Assembly (NCBI GenBank): GCA_905221605.1
Contig: CAJNDS010002601.1
Location: forward strand, 1,033,876 to 1,071,392
Source: Symbiodinium natans
Lineage: Eukaryota > Sar > Dinophyceae > Suessiales > Symbiodiniaceae
Direction: 5' to 3'
Length of the DNA: 37,517 nt
How positions within the stretch are numbered: the stretch's first letter is position 1; every line of letters starts with the position of its first letter. Positions 10,320 through 20,537 of the stretch are shown here, piece after piece. Position numbers and translations under genes: made by a program. The notes below the pieces were generated by a model, which saw nothing but the letters and a program-made list of their open reading frames with translations, had not been told where the DNA came from and did not search any database.

Positions 10320-11300
10320 AGGTTGGAATTAGGGTTTAGGGTTTAGGGTTTAGGGTTTCAGGACTTGGGGTTTAAGGTTTAGGGTTTAGGGTTTAGGGTT
10401 TAGGATTTAGGGTTTAGGGTTTAGGGTTTCGGGCTTGGGGTTTCAGGACTTGGGGTGGGGGCTTGTGGTGCAACCCTGGCACATTCTGTTCTAAAGGATG
10501 ATCGGGTATACTGTCAGAGAGCCGGGGTTCCAAGACGAAGAGCTTCCGCAAATGCATGCGTGATGCCTGGGCTGCCTCCACCCCCTTCTAAGCTTCAGAA
10601 TCCCGTTTAGGGTTTAGGGTTTAGGGTTTAGGGTTTAGGGTTCAGGGTTTAGGGTTTAGGGACCCATTTTGGGGCTCTCTTTTCAGCGGATTTTATTCTA
10701 TTTGGGGTAGAAACGGAGGTACCCCCTATGTTGAGAAATGCCCATCTCTCAAAACCCATCATGACTTCCTTCACCAGAGCTTGGCCTCAACGCGGTCCTA
10801 AACCCTAAACCCTAAACCCAAAACCCTAAACCCTAAACCCTAAACCTGAAAAGCCCCAAACCCCAAACCCCAAACCCCAAACCCCAAACCCCAAACCCCA
10901 AACACCAAACCCCAAACCCCAAACCCCAAACCCCAAACCCCAAACCCCAAACCCCAAACCCTAAACCCTAAACCCTAAACCCTAAACCCTAAACCCTAAA
11001 CCCAAATATGAGAGTCTAGACCCAATTCACCTGGCCTCAATGAGGATCGCATCTGAGGGTCCCCCCGAACATCCTTCCGGCCTGCCAGGCAGAGCGCTGG
11101 CTTTCGTGGGTTGAGGGTTTAGGGTTTAGGGGTTTAGGGGTTTAGGGGTTTAGGGTTTGGGGTTTGGGGTTTAGGGTTTAGGGTTTGGGGTTTAGGGTTT
11201 GGGGTTTAGGGTTTGGGGTTTAGGGTTTAGGGTTTGGGGTTTAGGGTTTGGGGTTTAGGATTGAGGGCTTCTTCCGAGCGACGCCGAGCGATGCCGGGAG
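10320..11300. repeat. Telomere-like arrays with CCCCAAA variants and short islands
   Basis: Tracts at 10328-10445, 10605-10662, 10796-11008 (long CCCCAAA run at 10856-10955) and 11114-11260. Islands between them are open on the minus strand, for example 10743-10790 (ALVKEVMMGFERWAF) and 10515-10585 (VEAAQASRMHLRKLF). Gene unknown. This is also the upstream region of the ankyrin gene. Confidence 0.7.
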
Positions 11301-11338
11301 GTATTGCTCACCTCGGAGTTGTTATAAACTACCCGAAA

Positions 11339-13070
11339 AAAGGGTTTAGGGTTTAGGGTTTAGGGTTTAGGGTTACGGGTTACCCTCAACCTCGGTAGCC
11401 CAGTAACTACTAAGGGCACCCTTTGTGTGCGGTTGGGGGGGGGGGGCACTTTTTCTTTTTCAGGGAACCATTGAACCGAAAAAAGGGGGAAACCCTAAAC
11501 CCTAAACCCCAAACCCTAAATCCTGCTCAGGACTTGAGGTTCGTCCCGTGCTGTGGAATCGCCCAGGATTCTCGCAGGGGTTGAGGTTTGCCGTTCTAGG
11601 GCTCTTGGCCTTGCTTGGCTCCACCCTGAACCTCAAGGTTTAAGGTTTCGGGTTTAGGGTTTAGGGTTTAGGGTGTAGGGTTTAGGGTTTAGGGTGTAGG
11701 GTGTAGGGTGTAGGGTTTAGGGTTCAGGGTTTAGGGTTTAGGGTCCTGAAACCCTTAACCCGAACTCTTACACCCTAAGCCTTGCACCCCCAATGCCCTG
11801 CCACCAGAAACTCCCCGCTCCCCCGGCCCGTGGAATGGAGGCTTAGGGTTTTCATGGTTTGGGGGTTTAGGGTTTTAGGGTTTTAGGGGTTAGGATCTTA
11901 CGATGTTGGGGGCTTCTTTGTTTATGTTAGCTTTGCGCTTCTTGAGTTTTGTTTTGGCCAGGGGGGGGGGGGGGGGGGGGAGTGGGGCTTTGGGGTAGGG
12001 GGTTTGGGGGAGTTTAGGGTTTAGGGTTTAGGGTTTAGGGTTTAGGGTTTAGGGTTTAGGGTTTAGGGTTTAGGGTTTAGGGTTTAGGGTTTAGGGGGAT
12101 TTGGGGGAGTTTAGGGTTCAGGATGCCTCTGCGAAGGAGGGCAGTAGGTCTGATCGATCAGGATCCCTGGCCCAGGGGGCATTCACAGATGCTGCTTGCA
12201 GGTTCATGGTACTTAAAGGGGTTTAGGGTTTAGGGTTTAGGGTTTAGGGTTTAGGGTTTAGGGTTTAGGGTTTAGGGTTTAGGGTTTAGGGGTACTTATT
12301 CGCCCATTATGACTGTACTTATAACCCACTGATAAGCCCCTTACGTGCCCTAATATGGTTATAAGTACAGATTTAGTCCAGTTATAGTTGGTTAATAAGT
12401 ACCATGAACCTCCAAGTGGGGACTTCTAGGAAGGGCCATGCTCACGTCGACCTGCAAACATGTGCTTAGGGGGTACGGTCTCCTTGGGTCTGAAACACGA
12501 ACCTTCTCCGGGTTTAGGGTTTAGGGCTTGTAGGGCTTATAGGGCTTATTGCTTGGGGCCGCTAAACTGCAAGCAGTTCCCGAACACTGAGAAATGTCTA
12601 CGGTTTAGGGCATCTGGGCTTGTCGGATCTGGGGTTTTGGCTGTGAGGTTTACGGATTTCGGGGCTGGGGTCTTGGGACTTAGGGATTTCATGAGCTGCG
12701 GTTGTGGGTCTTAAGGTATAGGGGTTTAGGGATTTAGCGCGTTTTGGGCTTGTAGCATTGAGTGAGTAACAGCTGTTAGCTCGCCCCTGAATCCTGAATG
12801 CTACAGCGAGGCCAGCTGTACTGGCAAGGCTACAACCCAGGATGTTAGGGTTAGGTTTAGGGTTTAGGGTTTAGGGTTTGGGGTTTAGGGTTAGGGTTCA
12901 GGGTTTAGGGTTTAGGGTTTAGGGTTTAGGGTTTAGGGTTTAGGGTTTAGGGTTTAGGGTTTAGGGTTTAGGGTTTAGGGTTTAGGGTTTAGGGTTTAGG
13001 GTTTAGGGTTTAGGGTTTAGGGTTTAGGGCTTGGGGTTTGGGGCTTGGGGTTTAGGGTTTAGGGTTTTGC
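11339..13070. repeat. Telomere-like arrays, poly-G and short islands
   Basis: Arrays at 11341-11375, 11654-11742, 12012-12098, 12222-12292 and 12845-13062 (about 30 units). A family-B-like remnant (GGTAGCCCAGTAACTACTAAGGGCACCC) lies at 11395-11490. Plus-strand island 12122-12165 (DASAKEGSRSDRSGSLAQG) may be an exon; weak. Confidence 0.7.
12192..12418. mobile_element. GGAGGTTCATGG element (copy 2) carrying a telomere-like array
   Basis: Same ends as copy 1 (left CTTGCAGGTTCATGG, right CCATGAACCTCCAAG). A TTTAGGG array of about 85 bp splits the left arm and is bordered by GGTACTT on both sides. Confidence 0.8.
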
Positions 13071-13117
13071 GGGGTTAGGATATAGTTGAGAACCGAAGGC
13101 CCCAACAGGGCTCAAAA

Positions 13118-13205
13118 CCCTACAAGCCCAGGCGGACCCTGCCCACCGGGCTGGCCTGTCACGACTTTCAGTGTCTTGAACATGCTGAAAGTAACCTTGC
13201 ACGGC
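13118..13205 (-). CDS. Exon-like island, unknown protein
   Basis: Preceded by CAAG; reads VTFSMFKTLKVVTGQPGG. The plus strand is also open (RRTLPTGLACHDFQCLEHA), so strand is uncertain. Confidence 0.3.
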
Positions 13206-13383
13206 AAGGGCTGTTGGGCTTAGGGTTTAGGGGCTAGGGTGGCCTTCTTGGGTCTGACGGCCTAGAAGCCTACAACCGAAAAAAACCTAAAACCTGGAAT
13301 CAGGAATCCTCAGCCTCGAGCCCTCTTGATACTTTCTGGGGGTCAGCTGACATCGTCCCCAAATGCTAGGGTCCCCGTATAAT

Positions 13384-13468
13384 GAGGACCCCAATAAGGT
13401 ACCCCTAATTTCGGAAACCCCCCCATGTGCGGGCTTCCGAGATTAGGGGGTACCTGATTGGGGTCCCT
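13384..13468. repeat. Palindromic segment
   Basis: GGACCCCAATAAGGTACCCC...AATTTCGGAA pairs with TTCCGAGATTAGGGGGTACC...TGATTGGGGTCC; arms of about 32 bp around a short loop. Confidence 0.78.
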
Positions 13469-14256
13469 GCTACAAGGAAATCCTACACCCTAAACCCTAA
13501 ACCCCAAACCTAAACCCTAACCCTAAACCCTAAACCCTAAACCCTAAACCCTAAACCCTTTTGGGTGTCCAAGCTGCCTTCTCATCGAGGGACCAAAGGA
13601 GGGACCCTTATAAAGGGACCTTAAGGAGTTGTTTAAGGTTCGTTTAGGGGCTACTTAGGTATATTAGGGGCCATATCAGGTATATGTAAGGGATTTGTAG
13701 GAGAATAAGATGCAGGGTCCCTACTTTCGGTATAGGGTTTAGGGCTTAGGGCTTACAGGGCTTATGGGGTGGTTCTGGGCTTGCAGGGTTTCGGGATTCC
13801 AGGGCTTCTAGGGAGGTTTAGGGTCTGGATTAGGGCTTCTTGGGAGGTTTGGGGTTCATAGGGTTCAGGCACCCCAGCCCCTAAACCCTGAACCCTAAAT
13901 CCTAAACGGGCTTACAGCAGGGTTTCGGATTTCGGGCCGTTCGTGCGTAGCTTGCCGGGAGCCCGGCGTTCTTGACCAAGCCCTTCGCGCCCTGCCAGGT
14001 TCAAGGACGTTTACTGAGGTTTAGGGTTTAGGGTTTTGGGTTTGGGGGTTTAGGGTTTAGGGTTGAGGTTTAGGGTTTAGGGTTTAGGGTTTGGGGTTTA
14101 GGGTTTTTTTCTTACGTCTGCCGCGCAGCCTGCAGAAACTTACGGAAGTGGGGGTTGCGAAGGAGCTTAACCCCAAGAAGTCTCTCCTGTGATCCCGTAA
14201 GGCAAAGTGGTCAACGTATTTATATCAGGACTTTGACAGCTTGCTTGGAGACGAAA

Positions 14257-14621
14257 CGGTGGATGGAGGAAATCTTGCACCGCCTGTGACCTTGTTGCTA
14301 GAGGCTGTGCCTATTTCTGGAGACTGTGGATGGAGGAAATCTTGCACCACTTTCAAGGGTGCATAACATTCTCTCCCCTCGCCCCCCTTTTAACATTGCG
14401 GTGAAAAGCAGATTTTCAAGATTAGGCCCAATGACATAAATCTTGCACCGCTTCCATCGTGACAAGCACCAATGTTAAAAAGGGGGCGCGGGGTTGGCGT
14501 CAGACCCGTTTTGGAGTAGATCAAGTCGGCGGTGCAAGATTTCCTCCATCCACCGACTGAACAAAAGCCCTTGCCACAGGCCGGCCTTGCAAAAGTGGTG
14601 CAAGATTTCCTCCATCCACAG
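14257..14621. repeat. 365-bp inverted-repeat element, copy 1
   Basis: Identical by eye to 15457-15821. It contains two interlaced inverted pairs of a 23-bp core (GTGGATGGAGGAAATCTTGC...): outer pair at 14259/14529 extended by ACCGCC, second pair at 14325/14598 extended by ACCACTTT. No convincing coding sequence. Confidence 0.88.
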
Positions 14622-14966
14622 TCCCCAGCATGGGCTTTAACAGGGGCTTCAGATTGCACGTTGCCTGCCAACATGTGCTTGCCTCGTGCTTCAAAGTACT
14701 TCTAGTGGCGACACATCGGGGTCGAGTTCTGTGATGAGTAGAGATGCTTCGGTGCTGTGCTTGTTGGTGTGTGAGCAAGAGTGGCAAGGTTCATTTAGTT
14801 GGGCTGCGTGACGGTGCGTCGACAATGCGGCATCTGCAGATCCGCATTAAGCGTTTGAGGATGACAAGGTCAGCAAAAATGCTGGGCACTCAGGTATCAC
14901 GTGACCCGCAAGGGAGATCTGAGTCAAAGCAATCGCACTACATGTGTAGCGTTGACTGCATTCTCA

Positions 14967-15202
14967 CAGTCAACGTTCAGTCAACGTTCAGTCAACGTTA
15001 CAGTCAACGTTACAGTCAACGTTGCGGAAATGCTGGCAGGGCCAGCAAATCCGTGAATTTCACTATAAAACCCAAAAAAACTAGATTTTTTAGGCTTTTA
15101 AGCTTGGAAGCCATGGAATTGCTGGCAGGCGTAGCATGTCGGCAACGTTGACTGTAACGTTGACTGCAACGTTGACTGAACGTTGACTGAACGTTGACTG
15201 TG
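14967..15202. repeat. Large palindrome built of GTCAACGTT units
   Basis: Five GTCAACGTT copies at 14967-15021 face five AACGTTGAC copies at 15142-15202; GCGTTGACT/AGTCAACGC stand outside and GCTGGCAG-like segments inside. The arms would fold into a cruciform or hairpin. It lies between the two 365-bp copies. Confidence 0.85.
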
Positions 15203-15456
15203 AAAACACAGTCAACGCTACCAGAAGCGTGACATTCGTTTGAGGGCTTAGAGTCGGATTCACGCGATACACCTGACACGGAGAAGATTTGCATGGCCTC
15301 CGCCAGCATGACACGCACAAATCGACTTGCGTGGCCCCTCCGCAAGCATGACAGGCGCAAGTCGCGAAGTACAGTTATAGCTGACAACAGCAAGGTGCGA
15401 CTCACTTCAGTGGCTCTGCAGTTGTCTCAGCTCTCGAAAAACCTCCTCAGTTGAGT

Positions 15457-15821
15457 CGGTGGATGGAGGAAATCTTGCACCGCCTGTGACCTTGTTGCTA
15501 GAGGCTGTGCCTATTTCTGGAGACTGTGGATGGAGGAAATCTTGCACCACTTTCAAGGGTGCATAACATTCTCTCCCCTCGCCCCCCTTTTAACATTGCG
15601 GTGAAAAGCAGATTTTCAAGATTAGGCCCAATGACATAAATCTTGCACCGCTTCCATCGTGACAAGCACCAATGTTAAAAAGGGGGCGCGGGGTTGGCGT
15701 CAGACCCGTTTTGGAGTAGATCAAGTCGGCGGTGCAAGATTTCCTCCATCCACCGACTGAACAAAAGCCCTTGCCACAGGCCGGCCTTGCAAAAGTGGTG
15801 CAAGATTTCCTCCATCCACAG
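15457..15821. repeat. 365-bp inverted-repeat element, copy 2
   Basis: Exact copy of 14257-14621 offset by 1200 bp, same orientation, which implies recent duplication, gene conversion or an assembly artefact. Confidence 0.88.
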
Positions 15822-16187
15822 AATCACAACAGCAAGGGTAAGGATGACCTCTATGGGCAGACTGAATGAAGCGAACTCTGTCTTTACAGCCTCGGGAGAA
15901 GACTACGTGTTGTTTTGGGTCTGTGGGAGGGCAAGTGATGCTTTCGGAGGGGGTAGCTAATGGCATACAGTATGGGGCCCCTCAGTTATAAATGATTTCC
16001 TAACATGTTTTTCAAGTTGTTAAGTTCATTGTTTAGTTATAAACTATCTACTAAAGATATAAGCAAGCTAGAAGCGTTTTGTACGCAACTTATAAGTAAC
16101 TTCTACAACTTAGCTTTAAAACAACAGTGTTTTCATCAGATCCATGCTTGCGATTGTCAAATCTAGGACTTTAATTAAAAGGTTTAG

Positions 16188-16315
16188 GGTCGGAACGAAT
16201 GTTTGTTCAGGTTTTGTTATCTGAAGGAGTTTCCACAGCTGATGTTCCGGGCCGCTTTTGCGAAGCGTCTGGCTGATGACCCCGCGGACTCCACTTTTTG
16301 CTCTTTGCAACGGTG
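16188..16315 (+). CDS. Possible terminal exon on the plus strand, unknown
   Basis: Reads RNECLFRFCYLKEFPQLM then FRAAFAKRLADDPAD and STFCSLQR, ending in TGA at 16313-16315. No telomere repeats interrupt it. No family recognised. Confidence 0.33.
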
Positions 16316-16875
16316 ACACGCACGGCCCCTCAAGACTGGACCACTTTGACTAGTTTTCTGTCACGCGACCCCGAAGCAGAACCTCTGCTGACGCGAGCCG
16401 GAGAAACGGTCGAATGTTCGGTGCACATTCGGGACACATCCGGGCCATGGGCCAGAAGAGGCGAACACACCGGACAACACCGGACACACTCCCAAGGGTT
16501 CTGGGTTTAGGGTTCGGGTTCAGGGTTTAGGGCCCAGGGACTAGGGTTTAGAGCTTCGGCCATATGGCCAGCGGGCGTAGGACTTTTTGCTGAGGATCAA
16601 TGTATGCTATTCATGCGTGTCGTGGTCTAAGTGCGTATGGGGATCGACCCTGATGTCGGCAGGGTTTAGGGTCTAGGAACTAGGCTTAAACAGTTCAAGA
16701 ACATCCGGCACCCCAAACCCTAAACTCTTAAAGCCAAAAGCCCACGCACCAAAGTCCTCACACACCCCATGAAAGCAAGCGCACAAGACGACAGCGAACG
16801 TCCTTGCGTTCAGGGCGGCGGGCCCTCACACGATCCTTCAACCCTAAACCCTAAACCACGAAACCCTCAATCATG

Positions 16876-17635
16876 TCCCCGGCCGGCCTTCCACGTCTTG
16901 ATCCGAGCGCCGTGCATCTGAGAGCAGGTGTTGAGGGTTTAGGGTTTCAAGGCTCATGGGTAGTCATCCGTAGAGTTGTAGTGTAGTCAGTGCCCCACCT
17001 GAGGTTACACTTGCAGTTTCATGATAACTGTACCTATAACCCACTTGCAAGCCCCTGAAGTGCCCGAATATGGCTATAAGTACCCTAAACCCTAAACCCT
17101 AAACCCTAAACCCTAATACAGTTAGGATTGTGAATAAGTACCATGAACCTCCAAGTAGCAAAAGTTGCCAACTAAAACAAGGCTGGCCAACAGATTGAGC
17201 GAGTCGGGAGTTGATCTGGTTCGCTGTGCTACAAAGTTGAGGGTTCAGGGAGTTGAGTTCGGGGCTTGGGGCCTCTACCAAGAACATGCCGGGTCTTTCA
17301 GCGCGTCGAAATCTTGAAGTGTTCTCAGCTATGTTGGGGTTAACCCTAAACCCTGAACCATAAACCCTAAACCCTAAACTCTAAACCCTAAACCCAAGTG
17401 CTGTTGCTTTCTTGATGCTTCGGGCTTAGGTTGCGGCGCTCCGCCCGGGGCCCCTTAGAGCACAAACTGCGTGTCGCACAACCCTAAACCCTAAACCCTA
17501 TAGACCCTAAACCCTACAGACCCTAAACCCTATACCCTAAACCCCAAACCCTAAACCCTCAACCCTAAACCCTAAGGGCCGGGCACTCTGCTCAAGGGTG
17601 ACATTGTGGAAGGTGATGTTGGTGACCACCTGGTC
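16876..17635 (-). CDS. Candidate GH28-like C-terminal exons (partial)
   Basis: Two islands: 17635 to about 17586 follows CAG and reads DQVVTNITFHNVTLEQSA; 16917 to about 16876 follows CTCAG and reads MHGARIKTWKAGRG. In family 28 the part after the HG region is VxNVxFxNxTLxxSxxGxRIKTWxGxxG, so these two islands continue the 23233-32372 series. The RIK motif is the substrate-binding Arg/Lys pair of polygalacturonases. A telomere-rich intron separates them; exact splice phases were not resolved. They may belong to the same gene as the upstream islands, with the oxidase gene inside the intervening intron, or to a second, partial gene. The end of the protein was not found. Confidence 0.42.
17010..17157. 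mobile_element. GGAGGTTCATGG element (copy 3) carrying a telomere-like array
   Basis: Left end CTTGCAGTTTCATGATA, right end CCATGAACCTCCAAG. Four to five CCCTAAA units follow TATAAGTAC inside the element (17084-17116). Confidence 0.75.
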
Positions 17636-18337
17636 CTGCTGAACTTACGAGTTCTTACCCGAAAGCCCAAACAAACACACACACACACACACACACAAAT
17701 GCCCTTGCGTAGGGTTTAGGGTTTAGGGTTTAGGGTTTAGGGTTTAGGGTTCAGGGTTCAGGGTTCAGGGTTTAGGGTTTAGGGTTTAAGGTTTAGGGTC
17801 TAGGGGAAGTGGGAACTAGAGACAGTGCATCACCCTGCTAGGCCTTGAAGGGATCCTATTGGGAACCTGTTTTCCCCATTCCCTCAAGAAAGCTGTATTA
17901 CTACGTCGTAGTATGAAAGAATGAAAATACATGGCTACTGTTGTATGCTCACGTTGTTGTTACCGCCCAGCCATGCAGGGCTCACAGACAAAACTGCGTA
18001 AAACCGGGCCTGGGCTTCGGGATGTTATTTACAGATGAGACGTCGACCCAACCGCCATTGAAGCTTGTAAGGCCCTCAACAGCCCTCAACGGCCCTCAAC
18101 GATAAGTTCACAAAAACTCAAACCTCCAAAGCCGAGAACCATCAACAAGTTTAGGACTAGGGCTTTAGGGTTTAGGGTTTAGGGTTTTTGGTGTTTGGTT
18201 TTTGGTTTAGGATTTAGGGTTTAGGGTTCAAGGCTTACGGATTCACACCTAGACCTCCTCCAAGTGCAGCTCCTTTTTGGCTACCTACTGCTCTGGTTGT
18301 ACCATCCATAAACCATGCAAGTAGTTGCCCCAAGCAA

Positions 18338-18413
18338 GGTGCTTTGCTAAACATGAACTCGCAACGACCCAACATCCAACGACTCATATCATCCGCCAGG
18401 TGCTGGGTTTAGG
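18338..18413 (-). CDS. Exon-like island, unknown protein
   Basis: Reads HLADDMSRWMLGRCEFMFSK with CTTGG sequences just after it. May belong to the same gene as the island at 18680-18830. Confidence 0.33.
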
Positions 18414-18679
18414 GCTTTTGGTGTAGGGCCGTCCCCTCCTCAGCGCCCCGTTCGCCCAGGCTGCCGATCGATATGCCTCATGGCAGAAGCTGCACGCGCG
18501 GGGGTTGAGGGTTTGGGGCACCCTAAACCCTAAACCCTCTAAGGGTTTAGGGTTTTAGGGCCTTAGGATTTTGGGTTGAGGGTCTAGGGAGTCAAGGGCT
18601 TTAGGTTGAGAAGATGGCTTCGCAGCTCTGTACAATTTCACGGGGCTTAGGGTGTAAGGTTTAGGGTTTAGGGTTTAGG

Positions 18680-18830
18680 GTTTAGGGCTTCTCTGAGTCT
18701 TGACCGGTGGTGCACAAGATTTACCAGGGCCTCTGCCAAGCCACACAAACTCGCAACTACAGGGGGATTCATGCGAGCATACGAACGAGCATGCGCCAGG
18801 GAGAGCATGGCCCTGAAACCCCTCGAAGAC
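18680..18830 (-). CDS. Exon-like island, unknown protein
   Basis: Reads FRAMLSLAHARSYARMNP then PVVASLCGLAEALVNLV and HHRSRLREA, leading straight into a telomere-like tract at 18656-18687. Preceded by GAG. It lies downstream of the oxidase gene on the same strand. Confidence 0.4.
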
Positions 18831-18899
18831 GAAAAACGCATTCCTAGATATAAACCTCTTGAACCCAATAAGGAAAAGTACAAAATCTTCCAACGGCCC

Positions 18900-19330
18900 T
18901 ACCTTAGGGTATAGACAAGCATCAACGGACGTTGAATTTCTTTTCAAGAGCTTTGATGTGCGCGGATGGCTATCTAAGGATCCTGGGGCCTATGCGCCGG
19001 ATGCAGCTGGGAAAAGGAATGCTGCTGTACATGGCCCGATATCTACGTACAGATACCTATACAGGAACTGCATATGTATGTCACGCATATACATATACAT
19101 ATGCACATATAGTACATATACATATATAGAAATATATTCATACATATATATATATATATATACGTCTATATATATATGTATATATATACACATATATATA
19201 TATATATACAAGTATAAAAGGTACATAGACGGGCTGTGCAAGTATCTGTATATATATATATATACGTATATGCACATGTACATACATACATACATGCACA
19301 TAGCTTCGCCGAGTTCAATCTGAAGGGATC
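18900..19330. repeat. TA/TATACA microsatellite downstream of the oxidase gene
   Basis: Dense (TA)n and ACATA repeats from about 19070 to 19300. Tyr/Ile-rich open frames here are microsatellite translation. Confidence 0.9.
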
Positions 19331-19356
19331 CCAGGATCCAGAAAACGGGACGCCGA

Positions 19357-20501
19357 TTACTTGTTCGAGCTCAGCTTCCTGTTGTGGCTGAGCAGATTGA
19401 GAGGGTCCACTCTCTGCCTTAGTTGTCCAACAGCTTAGGGAAGTAGAGGTTAGTTAACCTTTGGGACTATAGAAGGATAAGCATACTCCCAAAAAATCAC
19501 AAGGTTTCCCTATAACTCTACTGCTAAGCTGCTTGATGGCCCTCAACCTCTTGGCCACGTCCGCCTTCGTGACATCAACCAGCACGTTGTTCCCCTCCCC
19601 TGCGTTCTCCTCTCGGACGTCGGAGAAGGCGTGCGCGGTCTTCGCAAGAACATCGCCGCATGTGCTGTTGATCTCATAAACGAAGTCCTTGCACCACTTG
19701 CTGGACCGGGCTTTTCCAGCAGCGTTCCCATCCACCCCAGGATCCCAGCGAGTCTCTGCAAGGATCCAGATCTTCGCATGACGAGTCGACAAGCTGCACC
19801 TGTCACATTGCGGGGTATCGCCCCCAGTAACTTTGTCACCTACGGGCATGAGAATGAGGACCGACCCAGCTGGCGCCCTGCCAATGTTCTCCACCATGCA
19901 CTCGATCACCTTGTCCGACAGGTCAACAACAGCCACCATCGTCTGGTAGATGTAACCTTCTTAATATGGGGGGCCAAAATAGTTAGAACAGGGTTTGGGG
20001 GTCATTATAGTATATGCATACAGCCCTAAAAGATTACTTGTAGTAGCCACCAAGTAACCGTGGGCCTGCTGATCTGCCACGAGTGTCTGGACTTTCTGGT
20101 GATCAACCACTTCCCATGAGTTCCTTGGTAGCCCAGTAGCCATGTTATAATAAGGGCACCCCTTTTTGGCTTGGCTATTTTATCAGGGCACCCATACCCT
20201 CAACCCTAAACCCTAAACCCTAAACCCTAAACCCTAAACCCTAAACCCTAAACCCTAAACCCTAAACCCTAATCACCAAAAAAGGGGAGGGCAAAAAGGC
20301 TACTACCTGGGCTACCAAGGTTTCTCAGCGAAGACTAGGCCCCCTCCCGGGACCGGGCTGCTCGCTTCCTTGAGATCTGCGACGGTCGTCAGCGCATCTT
20401 TGCCCTGGACGGCCTCCTAGTTCATGGTTGGGATAGTATCAAAAATCTAAATCTATATATATCTCTATATATATATAGCCTTAGTAGGTTGAAGCACCCT
20501 T

Positions 20502-20537
<36 letters not shown>

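Noticed and set aside
14744-15405. Proteins of 135 and 129 codons on opposite strands
   Set aside because: Both run through the GTCAACGTT palindrome, so the open frames reflect repeat periodicity.
18450-18510. Plus-strand exon SAPFAQAADRYASWQKLHAR
   Set aside because: The minus strand is open as well, and neighbouring candidates are on the minus strand; strand cannot be decided.
18859-19323. Tyr/Ile-rich proteins on both strands
   Set aside because: Translation of a TA/TATACA microsatellite.
19631-20029. Plus-strand open frame of 132 codons
   Set aside because: Antisense of oxidase exon 8, which carries the BBE domain.
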